Assembly (NCBI RefSeq): GCF_014839805.1
Contig: NC_051136.1
Span: forward strand, 1,860,001-1,924,000
Source: Manduca sexta
Taxonomy: Eukaryota > Arthropoda > Insecta > Lepidoptera > Sphingidae
Direction of reading: 5' to 3'
Length of the DNA stretch: 64,000 nucleotides
In this document: in pieces, positions 1-12,400 of the stretch
Numbering within the stretch: position 1 is the first letter of the stretch
How the letters are laid out: each line of letters opens with the position of its first letter
The notes under the pieces: generated by a model
Database searches by the model: none
What the model was told of the DNA's origin: nothing
The model's input: only the letters and a program-made list of their open reading frames with translations
Translations under genes and position numbers: made by a program

Positions 1-1139
1 ATTATTAATCACGCACCAAAATAAACATTAATCAGATTTTTATCTATAAATATTTGTAAGCAAATCAAAGTCGGCTAACGACTGCCACACATCATCCTTG
101 AGCGTCATACATGACAAATAGAATCTAAAAACATTTAGAAATCAAAATACAAAACTCAAAAATCTCACTGCCCAGTGACATGAATAGCAGGACTGGCCAA
201 TCCCACTCCCCCGAGTGGCGTTCCGTCACTCACTGCGGCCTGTTCGAAGCCATATGGGCTGGTACATGGCGAAACAACTTAAATCCAAAACGGGATTAAT
301 CAACTCCCAATCCTATTTCAAGGATAATAAAGTACAGAATCAATCGAGCGCAAATCGCTAGGGCTGTGGGGTTAGTAGGGTGAAATCCCACAGGCGACGT
401 ACGGCGCAGTGCTCATCATTTCCCCATTGTCTCGTTAGACAAAAATCAAAAACAAACAGTGTAGAGATTTTTGGATCTAAGCTAGTGATGATTTGCAATT
501 GGGGACTGCTTGCGGCCGATTGTGCCTCCGGGATTGGATTCGTGTGATTATATTGTAATAACAACTGTTATATTGGCTAGCTATTTGGACAAGATACAAA
601 TAGCTAGTATTACGCTTGATGTTTGCAATATTGAACCTAAAATGAACAGTATTAGGTATATTTTAATCTGTTATTTTCGTTTATGATATTGCTGAAGGCG
701 ATTACATTAGATCATGTTCCGATGTACATCGGATTATGATCTTTGACTCGCCTGTTTCTTGTCGTTATCTACTGAATATAGAGAGCTTCTCTACGAACGC
801 TATCTGATCATATAAAGTGAGATAAAATTCTTAATCCTGTTTGATGTGCCATTCGACATGATGTCGCTCTAAACTCATTTCTATCTCAATTTGTTTAAAG
901 TTCACCACCGGCATCCATTCGCTCACGTCCACAATTCAATTCGCAAATCATTCAACTCGAAGAAATACATTCGCAACGTTTTGTAGTTCTTCCATTCCCC
1001 TATTGTCTACTCGATAAAATATTCCAGCGCGAATCTGTCATAGCATTTGTCATAAGAAATAGATTTTTTTATGTATTTTTCTTTATTGGACGCATTGAAT
1101 TACTCGAGATTTTCCCATGCTTTGGGTAAATGTAATTCT
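1..1139. other. AT-rich non-coding stretch
   Basis: No convincing exon, RNA gene or repeat family was seen. The open frames here are short, lack coding-like composition and have no splice context. The only structured item is the 32-bp near-palindrome at 710-741. Confidence 0.5.
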
Positions 1140-1960
1140 TTGTTCGGAGATTGCGCCTCCGCCGAGTCTGGGCGCTACGTGACCGCAATGCCGAAGCCGC
1201 TCGTCCTCTCGTGTCTATCATTTATTCTTCCGATACGCAGACGTCAGCGTTTGACAACTACAGTAATTCACGTCGTATAAATTGTCAGTGAAATTGTACG
1301 CGCAGTGAGTTACGGCGGTGGACGCAGCCTTCTGCTCCGACGGTCCCCGCATCCGCTGATTTATCGTTCGCTTTGTTTTTAGAAATTTTCGCTTCCGTAA
1401 ATGTTTTCCGTATCGCGAGCGCCTATCGCGAGTCGCGATCGGCGTTTATTTCAAGTCGTTCGGAAGATAGCGCGCTCCGTCGCGGTTGTCATCTTGAAAA
1501 ACATCGAAGATTATTTCTAATGCCGCCGCTTGAGACGCAATAAACTACGCTATAATAAAAACTCACCCCGCGCGTTGTAAATGCGCGCTCTCGCCGCAGC
1601 CGCGATTCTAAACCTTGCCTCATATTATTAACGTCACGATGGAACGTTTTAATTTTAATAAAACCGAATAGCGGCACGCCCGACCTATTTGTCAACCTTC
1701 TTTACTTTTGCTGGCATAAAATCATACAGTCTCACGGAGAGTTAGTACGACTCTGTTAGGTGACAGCGCAGGGGTTCAATCGAAAGGGCACCCTCGATTG
1801 CCGCTCCAAGATATAAATTCGCGCGGTGTTCGCCGTCCGCGCCTCTATGAAATATGAAATCCCCGGAGGCGGCCGCGATGGATTTAAGCTTTTCTCTTTA
1901 AAGTAATAAAGGTGCGTTTTATTTGTACTGCGGAGGATTATATTTGGGATTTGGACGGCG
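1140..1960. promoter_or_regulatory. CpG-rich segment, possible promoter/5' region
   Basis: This segment is visibly richer in G+C and in CpG than its surroundings, with many CGCG, GCGCGC and TCGCGA strings. It holds a TATAAA at 1276-1281 with a CAGTG initiator-like match about 28 bases downstream (A at 1304), and three TCGCGA palindromes at 1413, 1426 and 1433. On the minus strand a GTGAGT donor-like string lies at 1566-1561 after an open GC-rich stretch. These marks fit a promoter or first-exon region, but the direction of transcription cannot be settled from sequence alone, and a CpG-rich enhancer or an old repeat is also possible. Confidence 0.35.
1276..1307 (+). promoter_or_regulatory. candidate TATA + initiator core promoter
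   Basis: TATAAA at 1276-1281 is followed by GCAGTG at 1302-1307, placing a candidate +1 (A1304) 28 bases from the first T. The spacing matches insect TATA promoters. No downstream promoter element is evident. TATA strings are frequent in AT-rich DNA, so the support comes mainly from the CpG-rich setting. Confidence 0.22.
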
Positions 1961-3486
1961 AAACACGTAGGTGAACCATCGCTCATGTGACAAATTTCTG
2001 CGTTTGCCTTAACGCGGCACGCCGTGTTTAGAATATTATATAGGATGTAGGGACTCCAGGGAACTCGTATTGATTTACATAGCGAAAATAATGTCTTGAA
2101 CTGAACGGTTAGTACAATACTTGACACCGTTCTGTGTAAAGGAGCTGAGGAACGCTGTTGAGTTTCGTTTAGTTTCTAATTTAGCTTTAGAGCTAAATAA
2201 AAGTCCAATAACGGGCGTAGCAGCTAATAGTGACTGGTAAGTGCAGTGAAAATGGACGCGGATCGAACTGGAATTCATTTGAACCTTTACTAAGTTAATT
2301 AGGAGGAGTGGCATGTTTCTGTTCGACACAAAAGGTTGCGAGTCTTTGGTCTAACGAGGCCACATTTGCCTATTTGATTTTTTCCGACAGGAGCACTGAC
2401 AGATGGTCCCGGGGGAGTTCGTCGGTTCGTTTGTGCGTGTTTGCAACATTCAAATTTTACATCTAACGAACGGCAATACGTGCGGAAAAGTGGGTTTTGT
2501 TTGGCTTTTTTGTAGTTTTCGGCGATAGCTCCGGGACGTGATTTTGTAACGTAAGCAACAAGCCAATTGTATATTTATGAGTTCACTATTTCGTCCTATT
2601 CAATTTTTGTATTGTCATGCGTTTTTTTGGGTTTCACTGTGGGTTTTGGGAATGAGAACTTGTTTACAGTTCTTGGCTGTTCTTTAAACAAACTTTTCGT
2701 AAATCTGTTTAAATCTTTTGAATTGTGTAAGCGAATTTGGTGCTTTTTGTTTGTCTCTTAAGGTTTATTTTTGAAAATGTAGATATATTTATAATCCCTT
2801 ATCAATATTAAGTATGCTTCCACATAAACCATATTATCGTTGAGCATAGGATGGTATAAATACCCGACTCGGTGATTCCCTGCATATCATTTAGAACAAT
2901 TATTGCGGCGCATAATGCAAATATAATTTAATAAAGCAAAAATATAAATGTTGTATTAATCATGGTTGAAAACAATTAATATTACAATACTGACATTCTA
3001 ATTAAGGAGGTATGACCCACTTATATATGATTATAACCAATCATTATTACATGTAATTATTACACAAGAATTGTGGAACACTGCAATTTTATTTATCAAT
3101 TTCAAATTATATTACAAACATCGCCTCTAAAGCTATACGTTAACAAAATAACCATTGAAAAATGAAAAAATGCCAAAAATATTTATTTCGTTCAACCATT
3201 AATTGTAACGTTCTCTTACAAATTGCAAGAATTTTCTAGAACAACACTTATACCAAAAATACTGACTCACGTCCCTATTCTGGGTGTTACCCGTTGTTTT
3301 AAATAAAGTTATTTAATGAATTGACCGGTCATCGTTATCATGAGGATGTCCTGCGACCACATTATCGCCCTTATCACTTCGAGAGGAAGCAGGCGCTGTT
3401 TTTATTTGTGACGATTCGCCCACGGACCCATCTCGGTAACGGTTCGCGAATTAGTTAAAACGCCACAAATCTGGATAGACGTGATC
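1961..3486. other. AT-rich non-coding stretch
   Basis: No exon or repeat was recognised. TATAAATA at 2855-2862 with TCATTT (an exact insect initiator match) at 2887-2892 is a second, weaker core-promoter-like pair. Its 34-base spacing is slightly long and no open frame follows. Confidence 0.4.
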
Positions 3487-3557
3487 AGTGCTGTGCTGTG
3501 ATTTAATTGGATATTGGATTTATTTCGTGTTTTTTTGCGGATTATTCCTTTTTGTTG
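3487..3557 (+). other. candidate non-coding first exon with strong donor
   Basis: ATCAGTG at 3484-3490 matches the insect initiator (A at 3487). Seventy bases on, the sequence G|GTGAGTTTT at 3557/3558 is a near-ideal 5' splice site. The segment between has no sustained open frame, so it would be a 5' UTR exon. The next good acceptor on this strand is at 4085/4086, giving an intron of about 530 bases. The call rests on two short motifs in sensible order and could be chance. 5' RACE or RNA-seq would decide it. Confidence 0.28.
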
Positions 3558-4085
3558 GTGAGTTTTTTATTTCTGGTTTTAAATGAATACAGAATAACAC
3601 ATCTGTATTTTTTTTTGGGAATTAAAGATATAATGTAGTTGCAGTGAAAAATATTGTACCTATTTCTTTTTAATTCTAAAAATACCATATCGATCAAAAC
3701 AGGACTACAATGTTTACAGCGCCTTATCTGTATAACAACGATTGAATTGTTAATTTCTTATCAATACTATTTCCTTCGCAAACTATATTTACATTTACGA
3801 TTTTCCCATTACAACTCCAATAAAAATACATTGTCTGATTTCTTTGATCAGCTCTCGTTCCTTTTTCACTTTCGCTCAACAATATAGGTAATAAAACGAT
3901 TCTCAGCCCATTCTTCGGCACGACCCGCGGGAAATCTATCTTTTCCAACGCTTTCAGAATCTTTCGATTGCAGCCCACAATTAGCATTACCCAAACGATG
4001 GCCTCAGCAGCCAGGGGAAGCGGGGGAAGGCAAAAATACCTCTAACGAACTCATTGTCCTTTTTGTTTTCAACTCCTTTGTGCAG
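3558..4085 (+). other. putative short intron
   Basis: This lies between the GTGAGT donor at 3558 and the acceptor ending at 4085. The 3' end has CTAAC at 4042-4046 as a branch point, then a pyrimidine-rich tract and TGCAG. Apart from the splice signals nothing else was seen. Confidence 0.28.
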
Positions 4086-4182
4086 GGACCAGCTCTATAA
4101 TTATTTCATGGAAGTTTGTCCGGCTGATTGGACGCTGGAACGCAACGGGATTTGTAATTTGCTAAGCTGCGACAGTTATTAG
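4086..4182 (+). CDS. candidate small exon, unrecognised
   Basis: The acceptor is one of the best in the window: branch point CTAAC at 4042-4046, a tract rich in T and C, and TGCAG ending at 4085. The next 97 bases are open in one frame up to a TAG at 4180-4182, with coding-like composition (frame reads DQLYNYF, then MEVCPADW with an ATG at 4108). A GTAATT at 4154 could be a donor that cuts the exon short, leaving a 5' coding start, or the TAG could be a true stop. No family is recognised. The exon may belong with the + strand candidates at 3487 and 6116, but the phases could not be proven. Confidence 0.3.
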
Positions 4183-6115
4183 CAATGATGCATGTATTTC
4201 TTCTTTGTTGTTTCCAAATATTTGTTTATGTAAAAGAGGTTTGCCGATATTTCTAGATGCTTTTGTCGTTTGCGCGGTCATAATTTTAAACTTTCAGATT
4301 TAGTTGAGAATTTTCAATTATAGTCATCTTCGTCATAATATTGAATTATTGTAATACGATTAAATGTTACTGCTAGATTTTTTTAAGGATATTTAAAAGA
4401 CGACAATGCGACTGTAATATTTAATGATTATATAACTTAATATGAATACAAAATGTTTACCACCTACTTGATTTCTAATGTGATAATTTTTGTTACACCT
4501 ATAAATCTAACAGAATATTAATATATAAAATTCTGTCATTAGAATGAAAATTCGGAAAATAAACACGTCACGGCTCGATAAGCTAAAAAACTTGACCTTA
4601 CCAAAAGCCAGAAAGTCATAATTAAATCTGAACATAACAAAGACGTTTCAGTACAGTGGAATCAAAACAAAAACACAGCGACAGAGACAATAGTAAGCCG
4701 TAAGGGGATGATAATAAAACCAGGAAACAAAAAAGCGAATCCTCAAAAAAGCAACCGAAACTCGACGGTGGCCCATACATTAAGTATTTACCTGGAGAAA
4801 AAAAAATCCGATCGAAAATAAATAACAAAGGGAATAGGAAGCCACATAAAGAAGTTGAAACGGAAAGGGCAAGCATAATTAGGAATAATAAGGCTTCGGG
4901 ACATGACAAAGATCGGTGTACGATTGTGTGTGAGTCGAAGTATAATTCTGATATCTGTATTGTTGAGCTTCTGTGGAACTTCTGATCAAATACACAAACA
5001 TTTCCGATCAAATACACAAATGTTTCCATTACTCCTTCATTCAAAACCACATATTAAAAAACCAATCAATCCCTTAAAACATTATTCGTTTCAAAAGGAA
5101 CGTAAGAATTGACTCCCCTCATCAGTAAGCAAAAAAGCGAACTGGAATTAACTTTCTACATATTTTACATGTCATATATTTCGTTTGATGTTGGAAAGCG
5201 TTCATTAAGTACAGCGTGTCAAGTCTGGAGCCAGTGAAAAATCTTTGGTGCGACGCGAAACGCTCCCGTTCGATTGCAAGGAAATAAATTACACTTGGTT
5301 TTAAACTTTAGATTTATTAGGTTAATGTATGTGCGACAAATACTGTGTAAAGGAGAAGAGTTTGTCGACGGTTTGATTTAAGGAAATATTAGTTTAGTTC
5401 TATACTATTTAATGGAGCAGAAGTGATAGATATTACTTTAACTTCATGGAAAATAAAACTAAAATAACAAATTGTTAATACTCAAGTTATTGTCGTTTTT
5501 GGGATAATTATTTATGTACTTATATGGCATGTAATAAATTTCAGCAGCTTATGCGAATTTTGGATCATTTCAAACATTGGGATTTAATAATTAATATAAT
5601 ATAATTCATTTTATTCGTTTAAAAATAGCGGTCCATTAAAAACTGGCGTATTCTTCGGTTAACTATCTTTAACGATTTGTTTGTATCCTGACATGCACAT
5701 ATTTATTCCTTAGCTTAAACTGAAATATTCACTCCATCGTATTGCATGATCTAGTAATTTATTCTGGTGTCCAATATATTTAATTTTATTTAACCGTTTT
5801 TTTAAAAGGAACTTCTTTAATGAATTATACCCCAAACTTTCTTTATAAGCTCCTAAATTCCTATATTTGGTGGTCTTCAACTGAATCATTAGTCACTGTA
5901 AATGTCCACTGACTTCAAACTCATAAGTCCATTCACCCTCCATCATCAACTAACGTTCCAAATGAAACTCGCGAATGCTGTTGTTAATGTCCATGATTTT
6001 TTTGAGTCAAGCTCATCAACTCACATACTCCTGTTTGTTCCATCTCCATCTTCACTTCTCCATCACTAACTGACCTTTAAGGTGATGCTCTTCCTCATGA
6101 GGCGTGTTTGTCTAG
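4183..6115. other. putative intron, no repeats recognised
   Basis: AT-rich DNA with no exon signal. A 142-codon minus-strand frame at 4622-5050 is the complement of a purine-rich low-complexity tract and is not treated as a gene. The last 200 bases become pyrimidine-rich with CTAAC at 6066-6070, as expected before the acceptor at 6114-6115. Confidence 0.4.
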
Positions 6116-6313
6116 GCCTGGGCCGGCTGCAGCCCTACGGCTCGGGCAGCGGGTCGAGCAGCGACAGCGGGCGGCGGCGGCGCCAGCGCGGCCTCTCCGA
6201 GTCGCCCACCGCGCCTACCACGCCCACGTCTGCGTCAGATAACGCCTCTGACGCCACTCTCACCGACTCCGAGCTGCCGTTGGCGAGGGACTCCACTCTG
6301 CTCGTACAAAACG
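6116..6313 (+). CDS. internal coding exon of an unidentified host gene
   Basis: A sharply bounded GC-rich block in AT-rich flanks. Upstream is a branch-point match CTAAC (6066-6070), about 40 bases of pyrimidine-rich sequence and TCTAG ending at 6115. Downstream is GGTTAGA, giving a donor at 6314. The exon is 198 bases, a multiple of three, so including or skipping it keeps the frame. The open frame has strongly G/C-ending codons and encodes a hydrophilic, low-complexity peptide: GSGSGSSSDSG, then RRRRQRGLSESP, then SPTAPTTPTSAS and TDSELPLARDS. Basic residues next to SP and TP sites suggest an intracellular, possibly phosphorylated linker; this is inference. No domain or family was recognised. 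A GTACAA at 6304 is a weaker alternative donor. The neighbouring candidates at 4086 and 7757 are on the same strand. Confidence 0.5.
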
Positions 6314-7756
6314 GTTAGATGCTGATGCTATTTAAATTCATGTTGATGGATACTTTCAAAAGCTAGAAATCGACTTTAGAATTTTTATTATGCAGTTGGT
6401 TTGGATTATTTTTGTGATCTGATTTTAAATATTTGTAATTTCACCAGTAATCCGAAAAATTAAAATAAAACAATAAATGGTTTAGATCATATCTTTCGGA
6501 TCTGCGTCAACTTTACATTACGGTAAAAACTGAGCCAACTCAATCTGGCCATTTAGGCACTCTCATGAATTACCGTTTCTTTTTTAAAAAATTAAAATCA
6601 ACATTAAACTTTTCAGTTTTGATGTATACAATTTACGTCGACGCGAAAATCATTTGTTTACACTCTTCAATAAAAAAATATTCCATAGCACCGTGTAATT
6701 GAAATCCAAATCACTCTGGCATTAAGTTATTTACGTATGTAATTTAAAACCGATATCTTTGTATTCGAAGAACAATTTGCCGTCACACCCTGTAGTTACC
6801 CTCTTCGGTTTATCAATCGGGTGGGTAATTTTATTTCCCCTTGCCGGTAATCCAACACTTTGCGTAAATGTCGCGTTCATTTTCCACTGTCAAAAGTAAT
6901 TTGTTAAAATCTTATGTTAGAAGATATTGAAAGAAGGTTTTTGGATTGATAAATGGTCTCAGATTGAAAATTTCCTTAGAAGGGAGATTTGCTTTGATAT
7001 GTTCTTCTGTTATTTGTGGATCTTAATTCTAATCTTCATAACAGCTATCAATAAATACGTATTTTGTTGTTTCCCTAATAAATCAAATCTTAATGGGTAC
7101 CATATTTACTAAGAGCCCTATGTATTATATTTTAAAGTGTAAAGTTTTTCCATTTACTTAATCAACTTTCTTTATTAAATTAACTATTCCTCACCTATCA
7201 TTTTTTTAAATCAATTTATGTTACAACTTTATCAATTAATAAAATCTCAATATTACCATCAATATCAAGTCTTATTTGCCAATCTAACGGATTATGAGTG
7301 GTGGCTGAGGTAGCATGCAACGTTTTGCATCGCCCGTCGACTTTTGCGTGGCATCTGCTAAGGGGTTTGAGGGAATGCAAAATGAACCATATGATTGCTA
7401 TGGGATCGCATTAAAGCCTTACCCCTGGTCGTCACCGAGCTACAAATCGCTGGATGTGGACAATTTACGTAAAATGTTTGAAAATGTACTGTATTTGTAT
7501 TGTGTTAAAGTAGTATGTGTGTTGTGGTTTTTAACGTCAATTCATTAATATTACCTACGTTTGAAGTGAAATTTGATGATACCGAAAGTATATAAATAAT
7601 ATTACTACCAAGATATAATAAGATAGTATAGGGTCTCTTAGTACATATAAGATCTTCAGTAAAGATATCAAGGCAATAGCTATTTCTGCCGCCACGCATC
7701 TGCATGCGAGCAATATTACATTTACCGATAAAGTTTACCTATGTTTTGTCGCACAG
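6314..7756. other. putative intron
   Basis: AT-rich sequence with no repeat family recognised and no long coding-like frame. Open frames at 6927-7112 and 7315-7548 have no splice context and no recognisable content. Confidence 0.35.
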
Positions 7757-7865
7757 CCCTTGGCCATTCCAGCACTTCGACAACTGTGTCAAGCAAGGCG
7801 CAGTGACAGAGGCCTGCGTCGATCTCCTAATGGATTTTCATCCTGTTTTTCTCCATGAAAATTGA
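7757..7865 (+). CDS. candidate exon, unrecognised
   Basis: After a T-rich tract ending GCACAG (AG at 7755-7756) an open frame runs to a TGA at 7863-7865. Its first two thirds use mostly G/C-ending codons and read PWPFQHFDNCVKQG and then TEACVDLL; the last third loses that bias. The exon may therefore end at an internal donor before the TGA. A second acceptor (TTCCAG, AG at 7771-7772) is in phase 0. Neither acceptor clearly matches the phase of the 6116-6313 donor, so joining them is uncertain. No family is recognised. Confidence 0.25.
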
Positions 7866-9182
7866 ACGGGAAATCCAACGGAGTGCCGGTTTTAATTTGC
7901 CCACCACTAGATTCTATAATCGCTCTAGATTTTCACTGAAATGCAATTTAATTGGAATTCTCGGTGGTCGGATTCGAATTGATAGCGGTTAGTCGGTCGC
8001 TGCTGGCTGCTATAGAAGATCTACTGATTTAAACTTTACACTTTATGTTGCTTGTTTATTTTATTGTCCCGTAACGGCGGACTAAGAATCAAGATCATGA
8101 CTTCTGGATATTATACTAGTTTGCTTCTCTTACGAATGACCTACCCCGTAATTTACGTAATAAAGGTCTTGCGTCTTTGATTTACTATTATTATACTTCC
8201 CTGTATACCGTAATGCCGTACTTCTGTCCCCTCGACAAACCTCCGCGATCCTCCGACGCAATTAGTAAACACTACCCATACAGCGGAGCGAGATTTGTCA
8301 ACAATCGTACGTGTTGTCCAAACAAATAGTTATAACATTTAAACAAATTACCAAACGTTTGTGATCTCGATGTTTTCGGGCCGCCGCGGCCGGCGCCCGG
8401 CGGCCCCGGACAACTTTGTCCAAATGTTACCATCCGCTGCTGTTTACCGTTCTCCCAATTTAAACTAGCCCCCGCTTTTATTTGTCGTTTAGAATGCTGG
8501 CCGTTGCGTGGTCGTGTTGGACACGTAACCTTTGTTTTGTGGTCGGAAATTTATTCGGCCCAGTGGTCCTTCGAACAGGATTCCGGGACAATTTGTCCCC
8601 GTTTAGTTAGTTTCGAATTTAATTCGATGTTTTGGTGTAGTGTTTGTTAATTTGAATTGGATTTTGTGTTTGTAAATATTTGCGGTATAAACTTAGTAAC
8701 ATTAATATTTGCCTAAATTTTCGTATAAACGCACAGTTATGAGAATCACTTTTACTTCCCACTCATGTTAGATCACTTCTACACTGGCTGACGTGATTAT
8801 GCTTGTTGGTGCTACACTTAATGCATTCAATTCATGAGAAGCTCGCGTTACGCGCTGGTTGTAATCGTTTGACTGTACGTTGCGTAAGTACACAGCTTAC
8901 GCATAATTATAACAGCTGCAATACTGACACACATACCGCGTACATACGCACCATCGCCACTCTGCACGCATCCGTTTCATACAATTGAAATAACTTAGTG
9001 GGAAATCCATATCAGTCATTTTTGTAAAGATTAGTTCGTAAATGTGAAACACCATAATAAAAATCCATATTCCTTAATGTTAGGGATCCGTAAAAAAACA
9101 GAATGAAAAGTTATGTTCTAACCAGTGCTTTGAAATGCGGCTGCGAGTGTTCAGTGTTTATCAAAAATACATAAAACATAAG
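7866..9182. other. non-coding stretch with a pure G/C run and palindromes
   Basis: No exon was recognised. A run of 33 consecutive G/C bases lies at 8377-8409. Two similar palindromes occur nearby: GGACAA-CT-TTGTCC at 8408-8421 and GGGACAA-T-TTGTCCC at 8585-8599. The rest shows nothing identifiable. Confidence 0.4.
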
Positions 9183-9422
9183 TACATCACGCCATTATAC
9201 CCGAGGGGGTAGGCAGAGTGTAACCAGGTCACTCACTTTTCGCCATAGATATTCCGTCCCATGATGTGATACAGAACGAACCTCTCGCCATATTGAACAC
9301 AAATTCCTGACTCCGGGTTGCTATTGAGCAGAACTATAACTTTGCCTAATCGGAGATTCGAACTAAGGACCTCAGAGCGGGATCATACCGCGCACGCGAT
9401 ATAATTACGCTACAGGCGGCGT
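9183..9422 (-). repeat. tRNA-derived SINE, type 1
   Basis: On the minus strand the element opens with a tRNA-like head: an A-box-like GTAGCGTAATT near 9415, then the B box AGTTCGAATCT at about 9367-9355. The body follows, with the phrases for 'cccatgatgtgatac', 'ttccgtccc' and 'acccgagggggt' in the order shared with copies near 13.2, 16.8, 20.2, 27.8 and 45.0 kb. It is non-coding and would be moved by LINE enzymes. The copy is old, with many substitutions. Confidence 0.65.
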
Positions 9423-12400
9423 TTATCTTAAGTGCGAAAACTTAATACATGCTATTATGCTTAAAGGAGTATTATTATGATAATTCTTACAAAAAAGTAA
9501 ATTATACAAATTATCATTAAAATCTATTTACCGTGTAGTAACAACATACGTAATAATGTTAAATTCCACTCTCAATTTTAGCTCATTATCACATTTAACA
9601 TATCTCGAGGAATATAATAAGCTCATTTACTATAATCTTGTAATACTTACTTACGATAGAGCGTAGCTAGTCGGTTGTAAAACCAGAGAATGTGACTGAG
9701 AAAATATGTTTGGGATTGTTATCGTTGGCTAGTTAACGATTTAAAAAAAAACTTATAATTCTCTGCTTGCATGTCTTCCATATTCAGAGGTATATCAGGT
9801 TGCACAGGAGACGATAACAAACCATCTCCCATTGTACAAATGGAGTTACGAGTAATAAGAAACGTATTGATTACAATAAAAATACACAAGATGTCCCATT
9901 GAGAAAATTACAACCCAATTCAAAAGCTCCAATCAATGACACGCCACAATAGATTAACAGCTACCGTGACGAAAAATAACAAGCTAACAAAATCAATAAC
10001 TATAAAACGTCGTATCTTAAGATCAGATCTTAACAGTAATTGGCATCAAAATCAAAGTGATTGGAAACGTTCCAATGTTAATATCAGCTCAAATAACGGC
10101 TCGTAAAATCGTGTCGTAAACGTCGCCGTGACGGACACGCAGCGTGAACGCAGCGGGGACGCAGCGGCGCCGCAACGGGGAAGGAACGCGATATTTCTGT
10201 ACGGTTGAATGTTTAATTGCAGCAGGTTATGTGACGTATTGTCGAGTGATAGATGGAATCGGATGCCTTGGGTTCCTCGCGGAGTTCGTTAATATGATAA
10301 TTGTTGTTTCATTTTTTGTTCTTTTTATACAAAAAAAAGTTTTGTTTGCACATTTCAACCAACTTCCAAAAAGGAGGTTCTAATTTCGTGTGTTTATATT
10401 TGTTTTATGTATTTACCCTGATTCATATGACTTTCATGATAAAGAAACAGCTCATTATAAGATAACATCTGAAATAATCCTTTTCGACTAAACATAAACT
10501 TTAAGAAAAGTATTTTAAGCAAGTTAGTGGAAATATTAATAATAATGTTTTGGAAATCAACTTACAGAAATTCTCCATATTTCATTTGATAGCGTTTTTT
10601 ATAAACTAACAAAGCTTTAAAGTTCCATTGTTATAACCAGTATATTGCGTTGAAATGTAAATTTGCTTTATGCTAGACATTCAACATAAAAAAGAAACAA
10701 TTGAACAATAAACAAAGGAAAATATTAAGTCAACAAGCTTTGTATGCTAGAATAAAATATCAAAATATTGATGAAAATATAACTCCTTCGTAAACAGCTG
10801 AAGATTCCCGATATTAGTACGGAACACTTATCTCCTGCTACGGTTCAATCTCCATACGTTTTAGAGCCCTATACAAATCTATCCTTTTCCCTCAAACCAT
10901 AAACACTTACGAAAGACAAGGACAGATATAGCGATAACGCATGCCGGAAATTCGTTAACGAATATGGCCGTGCTTCATTAAATTTTATGTATGTTTGTTT
11001 AATGAATGAATGCCTTTTTAAATTTCCATGTGGTGCCGTGATGGTTTGTTAGTTGCTTTTTAAATAACTTCAGTTGATACCCATTATGATCGTCTGGTGA
11101 GGATGTTTTTTTTTTGTGATGTTAGGTCACTGTGCGGGTTTGCGTGTGTCATAGCTTTGCCTATGTCTGTTAAACAGTGTGTAATATAGTAATAATATGA
11201 ATTAGTTTAATAAGCATCATGTTACTTATATAAAAAAAAAACTTCTATTGGCATATTGGTATTACTATAAAAATTGCCGTTCGTATTGTTACTGTAAAAA
11301 TGCAACTGAAACGCGTCATAGAACGATCGACTTAATCTTTTCATATAGATTTCTAACAATGTTTTTATAGCATATAAACTCTTCAACTAATTAGAATATG
11401 TTGGCATAATTTGTTTTTTAGTACAAGTTTTAATCCTTTACATGTCGAAGCAAATATTTCTCTTCAAAGCCGGTTGACCACCCGCTATCCTAAAGGTAGT
11501 CAAATAATATAAAAAAAAGTACAAACACACGGATTGAGAACCTCCTCCTTTTTATTCGGTTAAAAAAGAACCTCAATATATTTTTAGTCGAAAATAATGA
11601 GCCTTCAATATATACTGCAATATTTAAACCGATAAATGGGAAAATACAAAGGATCGATATGTATGAAAATCCTCCATTCGCGTAACCTACTAGCATTCGA
11701 ATGAATATATTATGAGAATGAAACACGTACAAAAAAGTTTTTCAACACGTCGAGAATAATGGGAATGAACGGTACAGAGCGCTGCACTGTCGTTAATACT
11801 AAAGCGAAGGTGGATCTATTTTGAAATATTTTCAAAAATGTTTCTGCTGAGATATAATTCTGTGTAAATGTAAAGTTGAACTTCATTAATTCTGAACCGT
11901 TCTTACTGCTTAATTAACACATATTCTACTTTTTGCTCGGGTAATTTGTTCTCATGGAAAACAATGGATTTTTAAATCTGATTTCTAAATAGATACTGTT
12001 GGGGTAGTGCAAGTAGTGTTACGGTTAGCTAATATATATTAGGGCCCTTCCAAGGCGTTATTTTTTCAAAACTATCATTTTTATAATATATTTGAAGAGT
12101 TTTTATGTGAGGTAATTTATTTTCAACTCAATTTCTTATGAATTGGAGCCTTCGTAATAAAAATATTTTACGGATTTTGTCACGGTTTTTATATTATTAT
12201 CTCCCGACGTTTTGAAGACTTTGCAGCGTTCATGGCCACGGGGGTACTGATTGATGTGTTGGTCCTCCGAAAAGTCAAAGTTATAATATATACCTACTTT
12301 TCACAATTATTTAATTGTAAAGCATTTTTATTTCAGTGTACAATTATTTTTAATCCGATAAAATTGTCAATTTTGTCCCGACAAAACTGACGCCAACAGA

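Noticed and set aside
1756..2127. 123-codon minus-strand frame
   Set aside because: No recognisable domain, no splice sites; CpG-rich DNA has fewer stops, so a long frame is expected.
4622..5050. 142-codon minus-strand frame rich in Leu, Ser and Phe, looking like membrane segments
   Set aside because: It is the complement of a purine-rich low-complexity tract; hydrophobic residues arise from T/C-rich codons, and there is no splice or family support.
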